Assembly: GCF_014696225.1 (NCBI RefSeq)
Contig: NZ_JACJPV010000010.1
Span: 1 to 64,000 of the forward strand
Length of the DNA stretch: 64,000 bases
Direction: 5' to 3'
Source: Anabaena sp. FACHB-1237
Lineage (GTDB): Bacteria; Cyanobacteriota; Cyanobacteriia; Cyanobacteriales; Nostocaceae
Part shown: piece by piece, positions 46,332 through 54,919 of the stretch
Layout of the letters: each line of letters opens with the position of its first letter
Position numbering within the stretch: the first letter of the stretch is position 1
Translations under genes and position numbers: made by a program
The notes under the pieces: generated by a model
What the model was told of the DNA's origin: nothing
Seen by the model: only the letters and a program-made list of their open reading frames with translations
The model's database searches: none

Positions 46332-47828
46332 TCACTTATCTCCGGGAATAGTAATATCTACAGGGGTAATGCTAGATGTCAGTTGAGTTAATGGTGGTTT
46401 AATAGCGGTTTCATTACCTACAACTAAAGTAACCAGCTTATTAGGTTGTAAATACTTCTTGGCTACCCTCTGAACATCTGCAATTGTAGTATTTTTAATG
46501 GCTTTTTCGTAGCGGAAAAGAAAGTCAGATGGATAACCATAATATTCATACCGCATTAGTCGGGATAACGTTTGACTGGGATCTTGAAAATTGAATACAA
46601 AGGAGTTTAAAGTGGACTCTTTAGCATAATTTAACTCTTTTTCAGATATCTTCTGATTTTGAATGCGGGTGATTTCTGATTTTAGAGATTTTATAAACTG
46701 TACAGTACCATCTGATCTGGTTTGTCCACCTGCAATAAACATTCCTGGATAGTCTAATCGTGGACTCCATAAACCATATACGGTGTATGCTAAACCTTGA
46801 CGAGAACGTAATTCATTGAATAAACGTCCACCAAAACCATTTAATACTCCATTCATTACATCTAAAGCTGGATAGTCTGGACTATCGAATTTACCGCCTA
46901 AATGTCCTAAAAATACGCTACTTTGGGTAAGTTGGGGTTGGTTGACAAAAAATACACCGTTGGTATTAGCTTGAGTAACTGTTGGTAAAGGTGGTAAATT
47001 GGTTTTAGCGGTAGTTTGGGGTTGCCAATTGCCAAATTTAGATTCGATGAGCGATCGCATTTTAGCACTATTAAAGTCTCCCACTATGCCTAAAATCATA
47101 TTTTTAGGCTGGAAATATTCTTGATAGAATTTAATTACATCATCACGGGAAATTTGATCTAATGTTGCATATTCCACAGTCCGCGAGTATGGACTATTGT
47201 TACCATAAATTAACTTTCTAAATTCTCGACTAGCGATACCATTAGGACTATCATTACGACGAGCAATACTTCCTTTAATTTGACTTTTTTCAAAGTCTAA
47301 TTTCTCTTGAGAAAAAATAGGTTGTTGAACAATTTCTGCAAATAAATCAAATACAAGATCCACATCTTCTGTTAAACTTTCAAAACTAGCACTACCCGCA
47401 GCTTCACCAATACCTGTTTCTACAGAAGCGGCTTTTTGTTCTAACATCTGGTTTAATTCATCAGCAGAATGTTTTTTAGTACCTCCAGTTCTTAATGTTT
47501 CTCCTACTAAAGAAGCTAAACCGACTTTATTACTATCTTCCCATCTACTACCAGTTTTGATCATAGCAGTACCGCTAATTAATGGTAAGTCGTGATCTTC
47601 CATTAAATAGACAACTAAACCATTTTTTAAAGTATATCTTTCATATTTGGGGATTTTAATTTCTGGTAAGGGAGAAAATTTTAGTTCTGTGTAATGTTTA
47701 GCGGAGGTTGCTGCTAGGGAAATCTTGAAGTTTACCAGTAAGCAAGATACCACAATTAACAAAATTATGGCTAATTGTTGAACTTGGGAAAATTGAAATT
47801 TTTGAGGTTTTAATTTCATTGTGTGCAT
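46332..47828 (-). CDS. M16 family peptidase-like protein lacking the zinc motif
   Basis: A 498-residue protein with a signal-like hydrophobic segment near residues 15-40, so probably periplasmic. It has the two-lobed M16 (pitrilysin/mitochondrial processing peptidase) fold: YTLKNGLVVYLMEDHDLPLI near residue 62 and GLASLVGETLRTGGTKKHSA where active members have HxxEH. The metal ligands are absent, so this is the non-catalytic subunit. The next gene upstream on the same strand encodes the HxxEH partner, and the pair should form a heterodimeric protease. The C-lobe (NGFGGRLFNELRSRQGLAYT) is intact. Confidence 0.9.
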   Translation of the reverse strand: MHTMKLKPQKFQFSQVQQLAIILLIVVSCLLVNFKISLAATSAKHYTELKFSPLPEIKIPKYERYTLKNGLVVYLMEDHDLPLISGTAMIKTGSRWEDSNKVGLASLVGETLRTGGTKKHSADELNQMLEQKAASVETGIGEAAGSASFESLTEDVDLVFDLFAEIVQQPIFSQEKLDFEKSQIKGSIARRNDSPNGIASREFRKLIYGNNSPYSRTVEYATLDQISRDDVIKFYQEYFQPKNMILGIVGDFNSAKMRSLIESKFGNWQPQTTAKTNLPPLPTVTQANTNGVFFVNQPQLTQSSVFLGHLGGKFDSPDYPALDVMNGVLNGFGGRLFNELRSRQGLAYTVYGLWSPRLDYPGMFIAGGQTRSDGTVQFIKSLKSEITRIQNQKISEKELNYAKESTLNSFVFNFQDPSQTLSRLMRYEYYGYPSDFLFRYEKAIKNTTIADVQRVAKKYLQPNKLVTLVVGNETAIKPPLTQLTSSITPVDITIPGDK

Positions 47829-47894
47829 ATTTTAGGTTTTCAATATAAACAAAGATTTTATTATAGCGTTTTTAGCATCAAGATCCTAGCAACA

Positions 47895-47927
47895 AGATCC
47901 CGGACTTCTTAAAGAAGTCCGGGATCT
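47895..47927. repeat. 33-nt hairpin family, copy 5
   Basis: AGATCCCGGACTTCTT pairs perfectly with its complement; CCCGG variant. Confidence 0.92.
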
Positions 47928-48059
47928 GAATTTTATTTATTGACTTTATTAAACCTAACCTATAAGGGAAGGGGAGTAACAGGTTCGTTAAGCACTAGGG
48001 ATAATTATGACTTGATTTTCTGGAGATTACTGAATTTAAACAAAATAATCAGGTTTCTA

Positions 48060-48087
48060 TTGACAAGTTAAAGTTAGATGATATAAT
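48060..48087 (+). promoter_or_regulatory. Perfect-consensus promoter on the strand opposite the M16 genes
   Basis: TTGACA at 48060-48065, a 16-base spacer and TATAAT at 48082-48087. No protein gene lies downstream on this strand. Confidence 0.7.
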
Positions 48088-48093
48088 ATCCAT

Positions 48094-48184
48094 TCATTTT
48101 AGTATCACGCCATCTACACACCTCGTCCGAACCTTGAAAACCGCATAACTTCGTGAAAGCACAGTGTAATTGTAAACTTTTTTA
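48094..48184 (+). ncRNA. Possible small RNA between the two M16 genes
   Basis: Downstream of the perfect promoter is a stretch of about 90 bases, less AT-rich than its surroundings (CACACCTCGTCCGAACCTTG and on), ending near AAACTTTTTTATTTC. No open frame of note exists. The 3' hairpin is weak, so the end is uncertain and a terminator is not proven. It may equally be antisense to the leader of the downstream M16 gene. Confidence 0.35.
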
Positions 48185-48227
48185 TTTCTACTTTCCATAT
48201 ATTTTCTAGTTCTTTGATTTTAGCTTC

Positions 48228-48260
48228 AGATCCCGGACTTCTCAAAGAAGTCCGGGATCT
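48228..48260. repeat. 33-nt hairpin family, copy 6
   Basis: AGATCCCGGACTTCT pairs with AGAAGTCCGGGATCT around CAA. It lies 17 bases after the end of the catalytic M16 gene, so it may end that transcript. Confidence 0.92.
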
Positions 48261-48276
48261 TGTGGTTCATGATCAA

Positions 48277-49890
48277 TTATCCTTTCTTAGATAATAACTT
48301 CCCAACCGTGCGATTTTCTGGTCTAAAAGTTGCTTGGGCGACTCTTTGAACATCTTGGGGAGTTACCGCCGCAATTTGTTCTAATTCCTTAAATAAATTG
48401 CGCCAAGAACCTGTTTTAACCTCATATTCTACCAATTGTTCCGCCATACCCATATTAGAATCAAGTGCTTTTAATACTGCTACCTTAGCTTGGGTTTTCA
48501 CTCTTTCTAATTCCTGTAAAGATACAGGTTCGTTTTTGATTTTTTCCAGTTCCACATTTAACGCTTTAGCTACATCATCCAAAGTTTTATTAGGTGCAGA
48601 AAGCACATAGAAAAGCATTAAATTGGGGTTCTTATCTCCAGGAAAACCACTATAACCTTCTGCTGCTAATGCTACTTGTTGTTTTTCCACCAAAGATTTA
48701 TATAATCTCGATGTTCTACCATCACTTAATAAACTACCAATAATGTTATAAATCACATTATCAGGATGGTTAATTGCTGGCCGATGATAACCTTCTAAAT
48801 ACCAAGGTTGACTTACTAATTCTAAGGTAAATTCTCTCAGTGCTGTTTGTGGTGGTTCAACAGGTAATTTTTGTTGTGGTTTTGGTTGTGCTGGATAACG
48901 TCCAAAATAAATTTGTGCTAGTCTTTTTACTTCTGTGGGATTCACATCTCCCACAATGGCAATTGTTAAATTACTGGGTGTATAATATGCTTTGAAGAAT
49001 TTGGCTACATCCGTTGGTGAAAGGTTTCTAATATCTTGATCATAACCAATTACTGGCCTTCTGTAAGGATGTACTGTAAAAGCAGTATCTGTGAACTTTT
49101 CAATCATTGTTCCAATGGGAGAGTTATCTACTCTTAACCGTCTTTCTTCTAAAATTACATCCCTTTCTTTGTAAAATTCTCTAAATACAGGTTCTAAGAA
49201 TCTTTCTGACTCTAAAGACATCCACAATTCTAATTTATTGGAGGGAAAACTGTAAAAGTAATTAGTTGCTTCTGATGATGTGGTAGCATTTAAACCCGTT
49301 CCTCCAGCTTGTTCTACTATTTGTCCGATTTCATTTTGTTTTACTAGTTTTTGGGCTTGATATTCTAGGTTTTTAAATTCGGTTTCCAGTGCAGCTAATT
49401 CACTTTTTCTATCATTATTACCACTGTTTTTAATGTCTCTAATTTGCTGATCTAATTTCTCCAATTTTTCTAGTAATGGTTTTTCTTGTTGATAGTTGGT
49501 TGTACCAATACGTCTTGTTCCTTTAAATGCTAAATGTTCTAAAAAATGCGCTACTCCTGTTTTTCCATCGGGTTCATCAATTCCACCCACATCTGCATAA
49601 GTAATAAAGGAAACTACTGGGGCTTGATGTCTTTCTAACACGATGAATTTTAAGCCGTTATCTAGTTTAAATTCTGTTAGTTGATTAATTACTCTATCTA
49701 AGTATGGTTGAATAGAGTTTTGATCTGTTTGCTGGTTTTTTTGTAATGCTAAACTAATTTCTGGATGGCATCCAAAAATAAAGATTGTTAATGCTAAGAT
49801 GGTTACAAATGTCCGGCGGATGTAGCCAGAAAAAATGTAACTGGAAAATTTTAATACCGAGATTCTCAAATTCATAAGCAAAATTGGCAA
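48277..49890 (-). CDS. M16 family zinc protease, catalytic subunit
   Basis: A 537-residue protease. The N-terminus has a hydrophobic segment and FGC (Cys41), possibly a lipoprotein signal. The inverted zinc motif HFLEH lies at residues 115-119, with the distal Glu about 75 residues on in the LESERFLEPVFREFYKERDV region. A charged coiled insertion of about 55 residues (EKPLLEKLEKLDQQIRDIKN and on) sits just after the motif. It degrades peptides in the periplasm and probably pairs with the inactive M16 protein encoded downstream. The 448-base gap, with two hairpins and an opposing promoter, argues that the two genes can be expressed separately. Confidence 0.93.
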   Translation of the reverse strand: MPILLMNLRISVLKFSSYIFSGYIRRTFVTILALTIFIFGCHPEISLALQKNQQTDQNSIQPYLDRVINQLTEFKLDNGLKFIVLERHQAPVVSFITYADVGGIDEPDGKTGVAHFLEHLAFKGTRRIGTTNYQQEKPLLEKLEKLDQQIRDIKNSGNNDRKSELAALETEFKNLEYQAQKLVKQNEIGQIVEQAGGTGLNATTSSEATNYFYSFPSNKLELWMSLESERFLEPVFREFYKERDVILEERRLRVDNSPIGTMIEKFTDTAFTVHPYRRPVIGYDQDIRNLSPTDVAKFFKAYYTPSNLTIAIVGDVNPTEVKRLAQIYFGRYPAQPKPQQKLPVEPPQTALREFTLELVSQPWYLEGYHRPAINHPDNVIYNIIGSLLSDGRTSRLYKSLVEKQQVALAAEGYSGFPGDKNPNLMLFYVLSAPNKTLDDVAKALNVELEKIKNEPVSLQELERVKTQAKVAVLKALDSNMGMAEQLVEYEVKTGSWRNLFKELEQIAAVTPQDVQRVAQATFRPENRTVGKLLSKKG

Positions 49891-49979
49891 GAAAACTACT
49901 GATTACTTTCAATCAGTTTACACTTTTTTAGAAATAAAGGTTTTTCATTTAAAGTCCGGTATAAAAAAGCTAACTAATG

Positions 49980-50140
49980 CTAACAAAGGTTCGCTTTTTC
50001 TTCCTGCTTTATCCTAGAAGTGTCGGCACTATCTAGTCCACAGGCTAACACGGTTAATTTAACCGCAGTTCGACAAGCTCACTGACCACTTTTTTTAAAT
50101 CTGTTGCCGCGTTTAAATCTCTGTCATACTCAAAACCGCA
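49980..50140 (-). pseudogene. Remnant of IS200/IS605-type tnpB (C-terminus), broken by a 23-bp insertion
   Basis: The minus strand encodes CGFEYDRDLNAATDLK, the C-terminal zinc-finger/RuvC-III end of TnpB. After a 23-bp interruption (50068-50090) it continues in another frame as VKLTVLACGLDSADTSR, ending at a stop at 49980-49982. Removing the 23 bases restores one continuous frame. The N-terminal side is cut off by a MITE family 2 copy that starts at 50143. It was an accessory nuclease of an insertion sequence; only about 45 codons remain. Confidence 0.85.
50068..50090. repeat. 23-bp mobile module inserted in the tnpB remnant
   Basis: GTTCGACAAGCTCAC begins the module; the same 23 bases with two or three changes occur inside MITE family 1 at 2216, 13709 and 50441. 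It resembles the small dispersed repeats (SDRs) reported from Nostoc-type genomes. Confidence 0.8.
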
Positions 50141-50142
50141 TC

Positions 50143-50246
50143 TAAGCTAATGTGCAGCACTCACTGTATAATTAAAAAACCTGAATTTACAGTAGCACAA
50201 GCATCTTGCTTGTATTAATTATTCAAGTTAAAGGCACAACAGCTTA
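50143..50246 (-). repeat. MITE family 2, copy 6 (inverted)
   Basis: TAAGCTAATGTGC at the left and CACAACAGCTTA at the right; it reads as the reverse complement of copies 1 and 5. It abuts the tnpB remnant. Confidence 0.88.
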
Positions 50247-50374
50247 CCACATTTAAACACTCTTTGAGATAGTGGTAGTTGAGATTTTTTCTCTCCACAA
50301 GCAAGTTTTACTCGTTAAAAAGCCTATACTGTCTTTGTTACGACTTTTAGATTAGTGATTTTACTCTGCGGTAC

Positions 50375-50632
50375 TAAGCTATTGTGCTTTTAATTTGGAT
50401 AATAGCAGGACTTACGCAACTTGCACATTGGTAGGGTGTGGTTTGACAAGCTCACCAACCACGTCAGACAGTATAAATCATGTAAATAACCAAATTGTTG
50501 ATATCTGACGCACCCTACAACGGATTTTTTAGTGTTACACTTGCGGAATTCCTAAATAGATGCAAGCAAGATGCTTTTACTACAGTAATTTTAGGTTTTA
50601 TACAGTTTAGTTGTTAGTTGCACATCAGCTTA
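50375..50632 (+). repeat. MITE family 2, copy 7, interrupted by a MITE family 1 copy
   Basis: The left half runs TAAGCTATTGTGC to GGATAATAG (50405), and the right half resumes AATAGATGCAAGCAAGATGC (50555) to GCACATCAGCTTA (50632). The 149-bp insert plus 5-bp duplication explains the gap. Confidence 0.93.
50406..50554 (+). repeat. MITE family 1, copy 3, nested in MITE family 2
   Basis: CAGGACTTACGCAA and TTGCGGAATTCCTA ends, AATAG duplicated at 50401-50405 and 50555-50559. It carries the 23-bp module at 50441-50463. Confidence 0.93.
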
Positions 50633-50782
50633 GATCCCACCTTACCCTTTCTTTTCTTCTTTACCCCCGACTTTGAAAACACCCCGCTACTAACTGTTAA
50701 TAAAGTGTAACAAATAACGGTTTTCCTCTGCTATGTATGATAGGTATATATTAACCGCTTTACCGTTAGCGAAACCTGAAAA

Positions 50783-51913
50783 ATGAGCGCAAATATAGAT
50801 AATTTTAACCCCGTTCGTAAACCCAAGATTTTCAATAATAGAGACTGGTTTATTGAAGGCTGGTATTGGGTATTACCTGCAAAATTATTACAGGTTGGTG
50901 AAGTTAAATCTGTGACGATTTATGGTAAAGAATTAATTGTGTATCGTGGTCAAGATAAACGAGCAGTGGTGATGGATGCTTATTGTCCCCATCTTGGTGC
51001 TAATTTGGCTAAGGGTAAGGTCATAGGTAATGAAATAAATTGTGTTTTACATGGTTGGAAATTTGATAATGAGGGGGTTTGTGTTCATGTTCCAGCGTTA
51101 GATGAACCTATGGCTATTAAAGCTAAAACTTGGCCAACTGCGGAAGCATACGGGATGATTTGGGTATGGACTGGAGAAACTCCTCAACAACCTTTACCGT
51201 TTATTTTAGAGTGGGAAAATCAAGATTTTCATTATTCTCTTGGTTCGCAATTTAATATTAATTCTCATCCTCATGTATTATTAATTAATGCTATTGATAT
51301 TCAGCATTTTCATAGTGTTTATAATTTACCATTAAGTTTAGTTTTGGCGAAACAAGAACTTAATGAGAATGCTATTGTTTTCAGTAATGTTAGTAATATG
51401 AGTAATATCAGCGATCTTGTTAATGTTCATCATAAGTCTTTGTGGTGGAAATTCTGCCGGAAGTTTTTCAAAGGTTCTTTAAATTATAGTGTTTGTTATT
51501 GGTATGGAACAACTGCTATAGTTTCTTTTGTGGTTAATTCTTTTCAGCTACATATTATTTTTGCAACAAGAATGTTAGCTGGAGGAAATACTCAAGGACA
51601 AAGTTTAGTGATGGTGAAAAAACGCCAGGGTATTATAGGAATGATGATCAATAAAATATTATTATTGTTAGGAAAAAATATGAGCGATCGCTTAATCAAA
51701 AATAATGATCAATTTTTCTCCCATATCCAATTTAACCTAAAAACACCTCTGAAAGCTGATTTATCAATTATGCAATTTATTAATCATTTAGAACAACAAA
51801 AACCTATTCTCTGGGAAAGTTGGTTATTAAAGCGATCGCCTCAAAGAACAGAAGAACATCTTGAACAACGGGAAAAACGCGGAAAATGGCGAGATGAATT
51901 AGTTAATGATTAG
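50783..51913 (+). CDS. Rieske [2Fe-2S] non-heme iron oxygenase
   Basis: A 376-residue oxygenase. The Rieske ligands are Cys68, His70, Cys87 and His90 (YCPHLGANLAKGK and CVLHGWKF). The mononuclear iron site shows NAIDIQHFHSVY near residues 170-182. It belongs with aromatic-ring-hydroxylating or PaO/Tic55/Lls1-type oxygenases, which act on tetrapyrroles, sterols or aromatic compounds; the substrate is open. The C-terminal region (LKADLSIMQFINHLEQQKPI) is typical for the group. It is monocistronic and follows a repeat-rich stretch. A hairpin at 52028-52052 follows the stop. Confidence 0.87.
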   Translation: MSANIDNFNPVRKPKIFNNRDWFIEGWYWVLPAKLLQVGEVKSVTIYGKELIVYRGQDKRAVVMDAYCPHLGANLAKGKVIGNEINCVLHGWKFDNEGVCVHVPALDEPMAIKAKTWPTAEAYGMIWVWTGETPQQPLPFILEWENQDFHYSLGSQFNINSHPHVLLINAIDIQHFHSVYNLPLSLVLAKQELNENAIVFSNVSNMSNISDLVNVHHKSLWWKFCRKFFKGSLNYSVCYWYGTTAIVSFVVNSFQLHIIFATRMLAGGNTQGQSLVMVKKRQGIIGMMINKILLLLGKNMSDRLIKNNDQFFSHIQFNLKTPLKADLSIMQFINHLEQQKPILWESWLLKRSPQRTEEHLEQREKRGKWRDELVND

Positions 51914-52610
51914 ATTCACAAATCTGACTAGAAACCTAATCTACTATACATATAATTTTAATTAATTATTGGAGATGTCTATTCAAAAATCTAAATCTTC
52001 ACCTACTCTGAATCAATTTCCATAAAAATGAAGTGGACTTTTGCCACTTCATCAATTCCCAGGTAGAACCTAAATACGAGTATAACTACTAGTGATTTTA
52101 AAAATCGTATAAATACATACTAAATTTCTATTTAATTGCTATTTTCTGATAAAACAGTTTGATTTGTATAAATTTATATGCTTTCATGCGTTCTATGGGT
52201 TAAAACTACTGGCAACAATAGGTATAAAAAGTTAAGTTACGCTTCCTCAGGGGTAAATACGTTAACTAAGACTACAGAAAGTATCGCTGTTGGAGATGTA
52301 AGAGTAAAGAAGAGCGATCCCATAGTCTTATTTAAGATACACCTTATGGTAATTAAATGTGCATAATCACTAAAGCCCTGTAGGTACAATTCATGAATTG
52401 TCCCTACTATACACCATCAGTTTTTTCGTATTGCGCTTAAAAATGTATCCAGCATTATATAACATAAATCCTGAACTTGTGAACTCGCCCATCAAAAATC
52501 CTCAAATGCAAATATAAAATTTTGCAACTTTGTAGTTAAATTTTGTTAAGATAAAATACAGTATTGATAATGCTTGATGAAATACCCAACCCTTACCTAC
52601 GAGACAGTTC
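51914..52610. other. Intergenic region before the ABC-F gene
   Basis: It holds a 9-bp hairpin (ATGAAGTGG/CCACTTCAT, 52028-52052, no clear T tract) and a palindromic repeat at 52381-52408. A 62-codon open frame at 52178-52366 has no recognisable features and is not called. Confidence 0.5.
52381..52408. repeat. Palindromic repeat around AATTCATGAATT, copy 3
   Basis: GTAGGTACAATTCATGAATT followed by GTCCCTAC; one arm mismatch. Related to copies at 10319 and 43352. Confidence 0.75.
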
Positions 52611-54305
52611 ATGCTGAGATTAGAACATATAAGTAAAATTTATCCTACTGGCGAAGTTCTGAAAGATATTAACTGGGAAGTCAAAAGTGGCGATCGCATC
52701 GGTTTAGTCGGTGTTAACGGTGCAGGAAAATCTACCCAATTAAAGATCATTTCTGGGGAAATTGAACCCACCGCAGGAGAAATTATCCGCCCTGCTAGTT
52801 TTCATATCGCTTATTTAAACCAAGAGTTTGATGTAGATCCTACAAGAACTGTCACGGAAGAGTTTTGGAAGGTATTTAAAGAAGCTAATGCAGTACAATT
52901 AGCATTGGCTGAAGTACAACGAGAAATGGAAACAGCTAGTTTAGAGGAATTAGACAAGCTGATTCACAAACTAGATAAATTACAACGTCAGTTTGAAGCC
53001 TTGGATGGATATGGTTTAGATGCTCGCATTGGTAAAATATTACCAGAAATGGGTTTTCAGATAGAAGACGGCGATCGCTTAGTAAGCGCCTTTTCTGGTG
53101 GTTGGCAAATGCGGATGAGTTTAGGTAAGATATTACTCCAAGAACCAGATTTATTACTACTGGACGAACCTACCAACCACTTAGACTTAGAAACCATTGA
53201 ATGGTTAGAGAACTATCTGAAAAAACTGACCACACCAATGGTCATAGTCTCCCATGACCGAGAATTTTTAGATCGTCTTTGTACCCAAATAGTAGAAACT
53301 GAACGCGGTGTTTCCACCACCTACTTAGGTAACTATTCTGCATATCTGCAACAAAAAGCCGAAAATGAAGCAGCACAAATGAACGCTTTTGAAAGGCAAC
53401 AAAAAGAATTAGATAAACAACAGGCATTTGTAGATAGATTTAGAGCCAGTGCAACTCGCAGTACCCAAGCCAAAAGTAGAGAAAAGCAACTAGAAAAAAT
53501 TGAAAGAATTGAAGCACCTACCGCCGGAGTTAGAACATTACGCTTCCATTTCCCTGATGCACCCCGCAGTGGTAGAGAAGTAGTAGAAATTAAAGATTTA
53601 ACTCACATCTATGGAGATAAAATACTCTTCCTAGCTGCAAACCTATTAATTGAAAGAGGGGATAGAATCGCTTTCTTAGGTCCAAACGGAGCAGGAAAAT
53701 CCACATTGTTAAAAATTATCATGGGGATTGAACCAGCCAGCGAAGGAACGGTTAAACTAGGCGATCATAACGTCATTCCTGGATATTTTGAGCAAAATCA
53801 AGCAGAAGCCTTAGATTTAAACAAAACTGTCATGGAAACCATTCATGATGAAGTACCAGACTGGAAAAACGAAGAAGTGCGTACCTTGTTAGGTAAATTC
53901 CTATTTTCAGGAGATACGGTATTTAAGCAAGTTAAATCTTTAAGTGGTGGGGAAAAAGCGCGGTTAGCTTTAGCCAAAATGTTACTAACTCCTGCAAATC
54001 TAATTATACTAGATGAGCCAACAAACCACTTAGACATTCCTGCCAAAGAAATGTTAGAAGAAGCATTGAAAAATTACGATGGTACAGCCATTGTAGTTTC
54101 CCATGATCGTTATTTTATCTCTCAAGTTGCGAATAAAATAGTAGAAATTAGAGATGGTGATTTTCGAGTATATTTAGGAGATTATCACTATTATTTGCAG
54201 AAGATAGAAGAAGAGAAAGAACAGGAAAGACTAAAAGCAATAGAAGCAGAAAAAGCTGCGAAAAAAGCCGCAAAAGCTGCCAAGTCAACAGCTAAAAGAA
54301 ACTAG
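52611..54305 (+). CDS. ABC-F family ATPase (ribosome-associated)
   Basis: A 564-residue soluble protein with two ABC domains and no membrane part. Walker A motifs are GVNGAGKST (near residue 35) and GPNGAGKST (near 363). Signatures are FSGGWQMR and LSGGEKAR, and Walker B motifs are LLLLDEPTNHLDL and LIILDEPTNHLDI. The charged interdomain linker (EKQLEKIERIEAPTAGVRTL) inserts in the ribosomal E site in this family. ABC-F factors relieve stalled ribosomes or adjust translation to energy state; the subtype (Uup, EttA or other) is not settled. The Lys/Ala-rich C-terminal tail (EAEKAAKKAAKAAKSTAKRN) may contact rRNA. Confidence 0.92.
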   Translation: MLRLEHISKIYPTGEVLKDINWEVKSGDRIGLVGVNGAGKSTQLKIISGEIEPTAGEIIRPASFHIAYLNQEFDVDPTRTVTEEFWKVFKEANAVQLALAEVQREMETASLEELDKLIHKLDKLQRQFEALDGYGLDARIGKILPEMGFQIEDGDRLVSAFSGGWQMRMSLGKILLQEPDLLLLDEPTNHLDLETIEWLENYLKKLTTPMVIVSHDREFLDRLCTQIVETERGVSTTYLGNYSAYLQQKAENEAAQMNAFERQQKELDKQQAFVDRFRASATRSTQAKSREKQLEKIERIEAPTAGVRTLRFHFPDAPRSGREVVEIKDLTHIYGDKILFLAANLLIERGDRIAFLGPNGAGKSTLLKIIMGIEPASEGTVKLGDHNVIPGYFEQNQAEALDLNKTVMETIHDEVPDWKNEEVRTLLGKFLFSGDTVFKQVKSLSGGEKARLALAKMLLTPANLIILDEPTNHLDIPAKEMLEEALKNYDGTAIVVSHDRYFISQVANKIVEIRDGDFRVYLGDYHYYLQKIEEEKEQERLKAIEAEKAAKKAAKAAKSTAKRN

Positions 54306-54393
54306 AATATAGTAGGGTGTGTTACGCTACCGATAACTCACCCTATGAATCTAATAAATTACGTTAAATAGATTCTTTAAATGCTTATTCTAA

Positions 54394-54585
54394 TTATACG
54401 GAAAGTTGTAAAGTATTAGCCCATTTTTGAAGATAGATAAAATCAAGTTCTGATTGTTGTAGTTTTAATATACCTAAAATATCTCGCCATTGTTGATAAG
54501 ATTGTTTTTGCGTCATGGGATACCAGATAAGTTTTTGTAAAATGGTATCTTCTGGAGTATAAAGTATAAAAGTTAAGAGTTTGTC
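54394..54585 (-). pseudogene. Remnant of a nucleotidyltransferase-like gene
   Basis: The minus strand reads LYTPEDTILQKLIWYPMTQK followed by QQWRDILGILKLQQSELDFI and QKWANTLQLSV, then a stop. The phrase PEDTILQKLxWY..GxxSxxQWRDI is typical of AbiEii-like or DUF6036-type nucleotidyltransferase proteins often found with antitoxin partners. The N-terminal catalytic part is missing (a stop lies directly upstream in frame), and a further coding-like scrap lies at about 54625-54720 in another frame. It is a dead gene. Family assignment is tentative. Confidence 0.45.
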
Positions 54586-54719
54586 CTATTTCATAGTTGT
54601 TCCATGTTTATATCTTCTACATTTATATTTCTATATTTAGATTAGCATTGCATTTAACAAGAATACTATGATCATAAAGTTCAGATTCTGCTAAATCTAA
54701 ATCATCATGCCAATAATAC

Positions 54720-54812
54720 AGCACATTCCATCTACATGAGGTACACTAGGAACACAGCAAGATGCCTGTGTTACAAGGGTTTTATCATGAATATCTGTAC
54801 CTCATAATAACG
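54720..54812 (+). repeat. Dispersed repeat with inverted ends, copy 2
   Basis: GAGGTACACTAGGAACACAG on the left and TCTGTACCTCATAATAACG on the right; near-identical to 19812-19904. Confidence 0.8.
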
Positions 54813-54919
54813 GAAACTGCTGTAATTTAATAAATCTTATGCGCTATTCCATATTTAAGTAATAAGAAAGGTGGACTTGAAAGCCCACCCCATTTATATT
54901 AACCAATTATATTAAGCTA

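Noticed and set aside
52178..52366. 62-codon plus-strand frame
   Set aside because: No family, signal, or ribosome site was recognised, and neighbouring intergenic DNA has similar chance frames.
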